Of a stretch of 9,054 nucleotides of DNA, positions 7,018-9,054 are shown piece after piece. The notes below the pieces were generated by a model. It saw only the letters and a program-made list of their open reading frames with translations. It did not search any database and had not been told where the DNA came from. Numbering within the stretch: the first letter of the stretch is position 1; every line of letters starts with the position of its first letter. Position numbers and translations under genes: made by a program. Origin of the DNA: Chloroflexota bacterium (lineage in GTDB: Bacteria; Chloroflexota; Anaerolineae; B4-G1; SLSP01); contig JAAAOZ010000175.1 of NCBI GenBank assembly GCA_009908585.1, positions 1 to 9,054 of the forward strand, given 5' to 3'.

Positions 7018-7040
7018 GAATAAGCTGGGCGTCGTTTATA

Positions 7041-7165
7041 CTGGAAACGATCTAAGACATCCGATTTTTCGCTGACGATGTGGGGAATTTTATCCCAAAA
7101 CCGGTGTCAAAGAGTGTCGTATCCCTAATTCGAGACGCAAAAATCGGATGTCTAACGTTTTCCAG
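7041..7165. repeat. 125-bp inverted-repeat element in the rmd-gmd gap
   Basis: A perfect 15-bp inverted repeat AGACATCCGATTTTT (7055-7069) / its complement (7139-7153) extends outward, after short mismatches and bulges, through CG and GGAAA to terminal CTGG (7041-7044) / CCAG (7162-7165), giving arms of 29 and 27 nt. The ~69-nt interior contains a small TGGG/CCCA hairpin (7081-7097). I see no clear target-site duplication. It begins 16 nt past the rmd stop codon, so it would form a long stem in any rmd-gmd transcript. It is probably a miniature transposable or REP-like element, or alternatively an RNA-processing or attenuation stem. It has no T-run, so it is not a typical intrinsic terminator. 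Confidence 0.75.
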
Positions 7166-7181
7166 AACTTAACCTGACTTT

Positions 7182-8129
<948 letters not shown>

Positions 8130-8179
8130 AATGGCTCCTTGTGATCTTTTGTGGTGTTGTGTCGTGGAATTTTAGAAGT

Positions 8180-8205
8180 ATGACGACAGGACGTCCTTAC
8201 GTCAT
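8180..8205. promoter_or_regulatory. 26-bp imperfect dyad upstream of rmd (candidate operator)
   Basis: ATGACG (8180-8185) and CGTCAT (8200-8205) flank the perfect palindrome AGGACGTCCT (8188-8197), with only a 2-nt mismatch on each side. In all, 22 of 26 positions are symmetric. It is centred about 63 bp upstream of the rmd start codon. A TAAAAT -10-like hexamer (8169-8174, minus strand) lies just downstream, so the dyad would overlap the -35 region of such a promoter. Regulator binding is inferred only from symmetry and position. Confidence 0.45.
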
Positions 8206-8253
8206 TTTGATTGTGAAGGATTGAGCTTGTGCGTTCTCGATATATCCACGGGT

Positions 8254-8282
8254 TTGCACACGCGATCTGAGCAGATTATACA
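8254..8282 (+). promoter_or_regulatory. Weak sigma70-like promoter pointing into the inserted element
   Basis: TTGCAC (8254-8259) and TATACA (8277-8282) are separated by exactly 17 nt on the plus strand, which would start transcription near 8290, just before the left target duplication of the 320-bp element. The -35 matches the consensus at only half its positions, so this may be chance. Confidence 0.25.
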
Positions 8283-8295
8283 ATGAGAAAGCGTA

Positions 8296-8304
8296 AACTA
8301 AAAA
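8296..8304. repeat. Left copy of 9-bp target-site duplication
   Basis: AACTAAAAA abuts the first base of the left terminal inverted repeat. The identical right copy (8625-8633) abuts the last base of the right one. The repeat does not extend further on either side (bases before are a/g, bases after are c/t). Confidence 0.85.
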
Positions 8305-8345
8305 CTAGCTACCGGACACTTTTTTAAAGACGTGTTTGGATTAGG

Positions 8346-8428
8346 GCTAAGGAGGAAATAACTTTCCCATTTGGAGAGCTGCATGTATCCGTAAAAACGG
8401 GTAAGTTATTTACTTCTCGCTCCTTAGC
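8346..8428. repeat. Stem-loop 1 inside the 320-bp element
   Basis: GCTAAGGAG (8346-8354) pairs with CTCCTTAGC (8420-8428). After a 1/8-nt asymmetric loop, AAATAACTT (8356-8364) pairs with AAGTTATTT (8403-8411), and CCC/GGG continues past a T-T mismatch. The apical part contains CCGT-AAAA-ACGG (8389-8400). Confidence 0.75.
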
Positions 8429-8456
8429 AAGCGTATCAATAAATACAGAGGATTGG

Positions 8457-8545
8457 GACACAAAGTGTCACGGAGGAGGCACAGAGAAACACGGAGAAAG
8501 AAATCTCTCTGTGTATCTCCGTGAAAAACTCCGCGAAGCTCTGTG
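8457..8545. repeat. Palindromic heptad cluster (CACGGAG / CACAGAG) inside the element
   Basis: Heptads CACGGAG (8469), CACAGAG (8480) and CACGGAG (8490) are followed on the other side of a short loop by their complements CTCTGTG (8507), CTCCGTG (8517), a near-copy CTCCGCG (8529) and CTCTGTG (8539). The same words can pair in more than one register. A small GACAC/GTGTC hairpin (8457-8469) precedes them. Similar CACGGAG/CACAGAG arrays occur in many unrelated bacterial genomes, from memory. Their role is not known to me. Confidence 0.7.
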
Positions 8546-8554
8546 TAACTGTAC

Positions 8555-8598
8555 TCTCTTAGCGGCTATGGCTCATATCTGCTCCATCCGCTGAGAGA
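8555..8598. repeat. Stem-loop 3 inside the 320-bp element
   Basis: TCTCTTAGCGG (8555-8565) pairs with CCGCTGAGAGA (8588-8598), 11 bp including one mispair (a G-U wobble in plus-strand RNA). Inside the 22-nt loop ATGG/CCAT (8568-8571 / 8584-8587) can add four pairs. It lies 12 bp from the right terminal inverted repeat. Confidence 0.7.
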
Positions 8599-8624
8599 AA
8601 AGCATAAAACTGTCCGGTAGATAG

Positions 8625-8633
8625 AACTAAAAA
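8625..8633. repeat. Right copy of 9-bp target-site duplication
   Basis: AACTAAAAA directly follows the right terminal inverted repeat and is identical to 8296-8304. It lies 15 bp from the stop codon of the beta-propeller gene. Confidence 0.85.
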
Positions 8634-8648
8634 TAGAGGTGTTGCGCT

Positions 8649-9054
8649 TTACTTCCAATCCAATAGTGTGACCTGCCCCTCATCGGTGAGTGGGGTTGCG
8701 GTGTTGGTCGCCAGCGAGAGCAGATAGAGGTTATCGTGCTGGACGAAGGCGATCTGCTCGCCGGTGGGACTCCAGCGCCACGTCGGCGCCGCGATGCCGG
8801 CTTGATCCTCCGGCGGGAAGAAGCAACTTGCATTGGAGCCGTCGCGGTCGATGGTGCAGAGCGTGTACGCGCTGGTCTCGCTCTGGTAGGGGACGCGCGC
8901 GCGCCCGAAGAGCAGCGTGGCTCCATCCGGCGCGCGGCGCGGCGTGGCCCACATCCCCACCTCGGAGGCCAGCTCCGCGCTGTAGGCGCCCGTTGCCTCG
9001 ATCATCCACAGATCGAAGACCGGACTCTCCTCCGGATCAGCCTGGCTGCTCTCC
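8649..9054 (-). CDS. C-terminal end of a TolB/PD40-type beta-propeller protein (5' end outside window)
   Basis: The frame runs open from the right edge to a TAA at 8649-8651, giving the last 134 residues. The ATG at 9005 is probably internal, since the frame continues upstream to the window edge. Two blade-like repeats are visible: one around RRAPDGATLLFGRARVPY and a clear PD40 blade, WSPTGEQIAFV followed by NLYLLSLATNTATPLT. WD40-like PD40 blades of this type occur in TolB, in periplasmic or extracellular proteins and in some peptidases and kinases as sensor parts. The upstream domains that would decide between these are missing. The protein ends shortly after the last blade (LLDWK). The 320-bp insertion lies just past its stop codon and may affect the end of its transcript. 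No separate terminator was seen. Confidence 0.75.
   Translation of the reverse strand, partial: ESSQADPEESPVFDLWMIEATGAYSAELASEVGMWATPRRAPDGATLLFGRARVPYQSETSAYTLCTIDRDGSNASCFFPPEDQAGIAAPTWRWSPTGEQIAFVQHDNLYLLSLATNTATPLTDEGQVTLLDWK

Larger units (their letters stand above)
8305..8624. mobile_element. 320-bp non-autonomous MITE-like element with TIRs and 9-bp TSD
   Basis: The ends are inverted repeats CTAGCTACCGGACA (8305-8318) and TGTCCGGTAGATAG (8611-8624), matching at 13 of 14 positions. After one mismatch a further TTTT/AAAA matches (17 of 19 overall). Exactly outside both ends stands the same 9 bp, AACTAAAAA (8296-8304 and 8625-8633), the expected target-site duplication. No open reading frame of note lies inside. 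Instead there are three consecutive stem-loop regions. TIRs starting with CT together with a 9-bp duplication occur in the IS4 superfamily (IS10, IS50), but ISAs1- or IS256-type enzymes are also possible, so the mobilising family is not assigned. It inserted 15 bp beyond the stop codon of the propeller gene. The empty site would read through a single AACTAAAAA. Confidence 0.85.

Noticed and set aside
6884..7075. Plus-strand frame encoding a KVRKSKVRKS-type repeat peptide
   Set aside because: The peptide is just the translation of the heptad/octad DNA repeat array and starts within gmd's antisense strand.
7041..7165. Rho-independent terminator after rmd
   Set aside because: The arms are far apart (~70 nt interior) and no T-run follows on either strand at the right place.
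8305..8624. Remnant of a transposase gene inside the 320-bp element
   Set aside because: No frame of useful length or recognisable transposase motif is present; the interior is made of stem-loops.
8627..8926. Alternative minus-strand frames in the propeller gene
   Set aside because: They are Arg/Ser-rich shadow translations; only the frame ending at 8649 shows propeller blades.

Overview
The window looks like a piece of a GC-rich bacterial chromosome, most likely from Chloroflexota (Anaerolineae, Ardenticatenia or Caldilineae type). This is inferred from a YLPLV-type motif in a secreted protein, the gene mix, and intergenic spaces filled with short palindromic and heptad repeats. No rRNA, tRNA, phage or CRISPR was seen. 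No transposase gene is present, but there is one convincing non-autonomous insertion.

Layout: (1) 3-1160, plus strand, is the 3' end of a large secreted multi-domain protein that begins before the window. (2) 1274-4022, minus strand, is a two-gene unit: a divergent HhH-GPD DNA-glycosylase-like protein, then a soluble GAF-GAF histidine kinase whose start lies inside the glycosylase gene. A strong hairpin-U7 terminator follows the kinase. (3) 4023-4449 is a gap with the terminator of the next unit and an 88-bp element that can fold as a three-way junction. (4) 4450-8129, minus strand, is a nucleotide-sugar cluster read in the order rmd, gmd, phosphohexomutase. Gmd and Rmd together convert GDP-D-mannose to GDP-D-rhamnose, and the mutase could feed hexose-1-phosphate into the pathway. 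The 289-bp gap between rmd and gmd holds a degenerate heptad/octad repeat array and a 125-bp inverted-repeat element. (5) 8130-8648 is a long AT-richer gap with an operator-like dyad upstream of rmd and a 320-bp element bounded by 14-bp terminal inverted repeats and a perfect 9-bp target duplication. (6) 8649-9054, minus strand, is the C-terminal end of a TolB/PD40-type beta-propeller protein that continues past the right edge.

The coding content is mostly recognisable: cell-surface glycan precursor synthesis, signalling and repair. The less ordinary content lies between the genes. Each of the three longest gaps holds a separate structured palindromic element, and the one at 8305-8624 has the full signature of a transposed MITE. 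The glycosylase-like gene is also unusual because its DNA-binding hairpin is degenerate while the usual catalytic aspartate position is kept.
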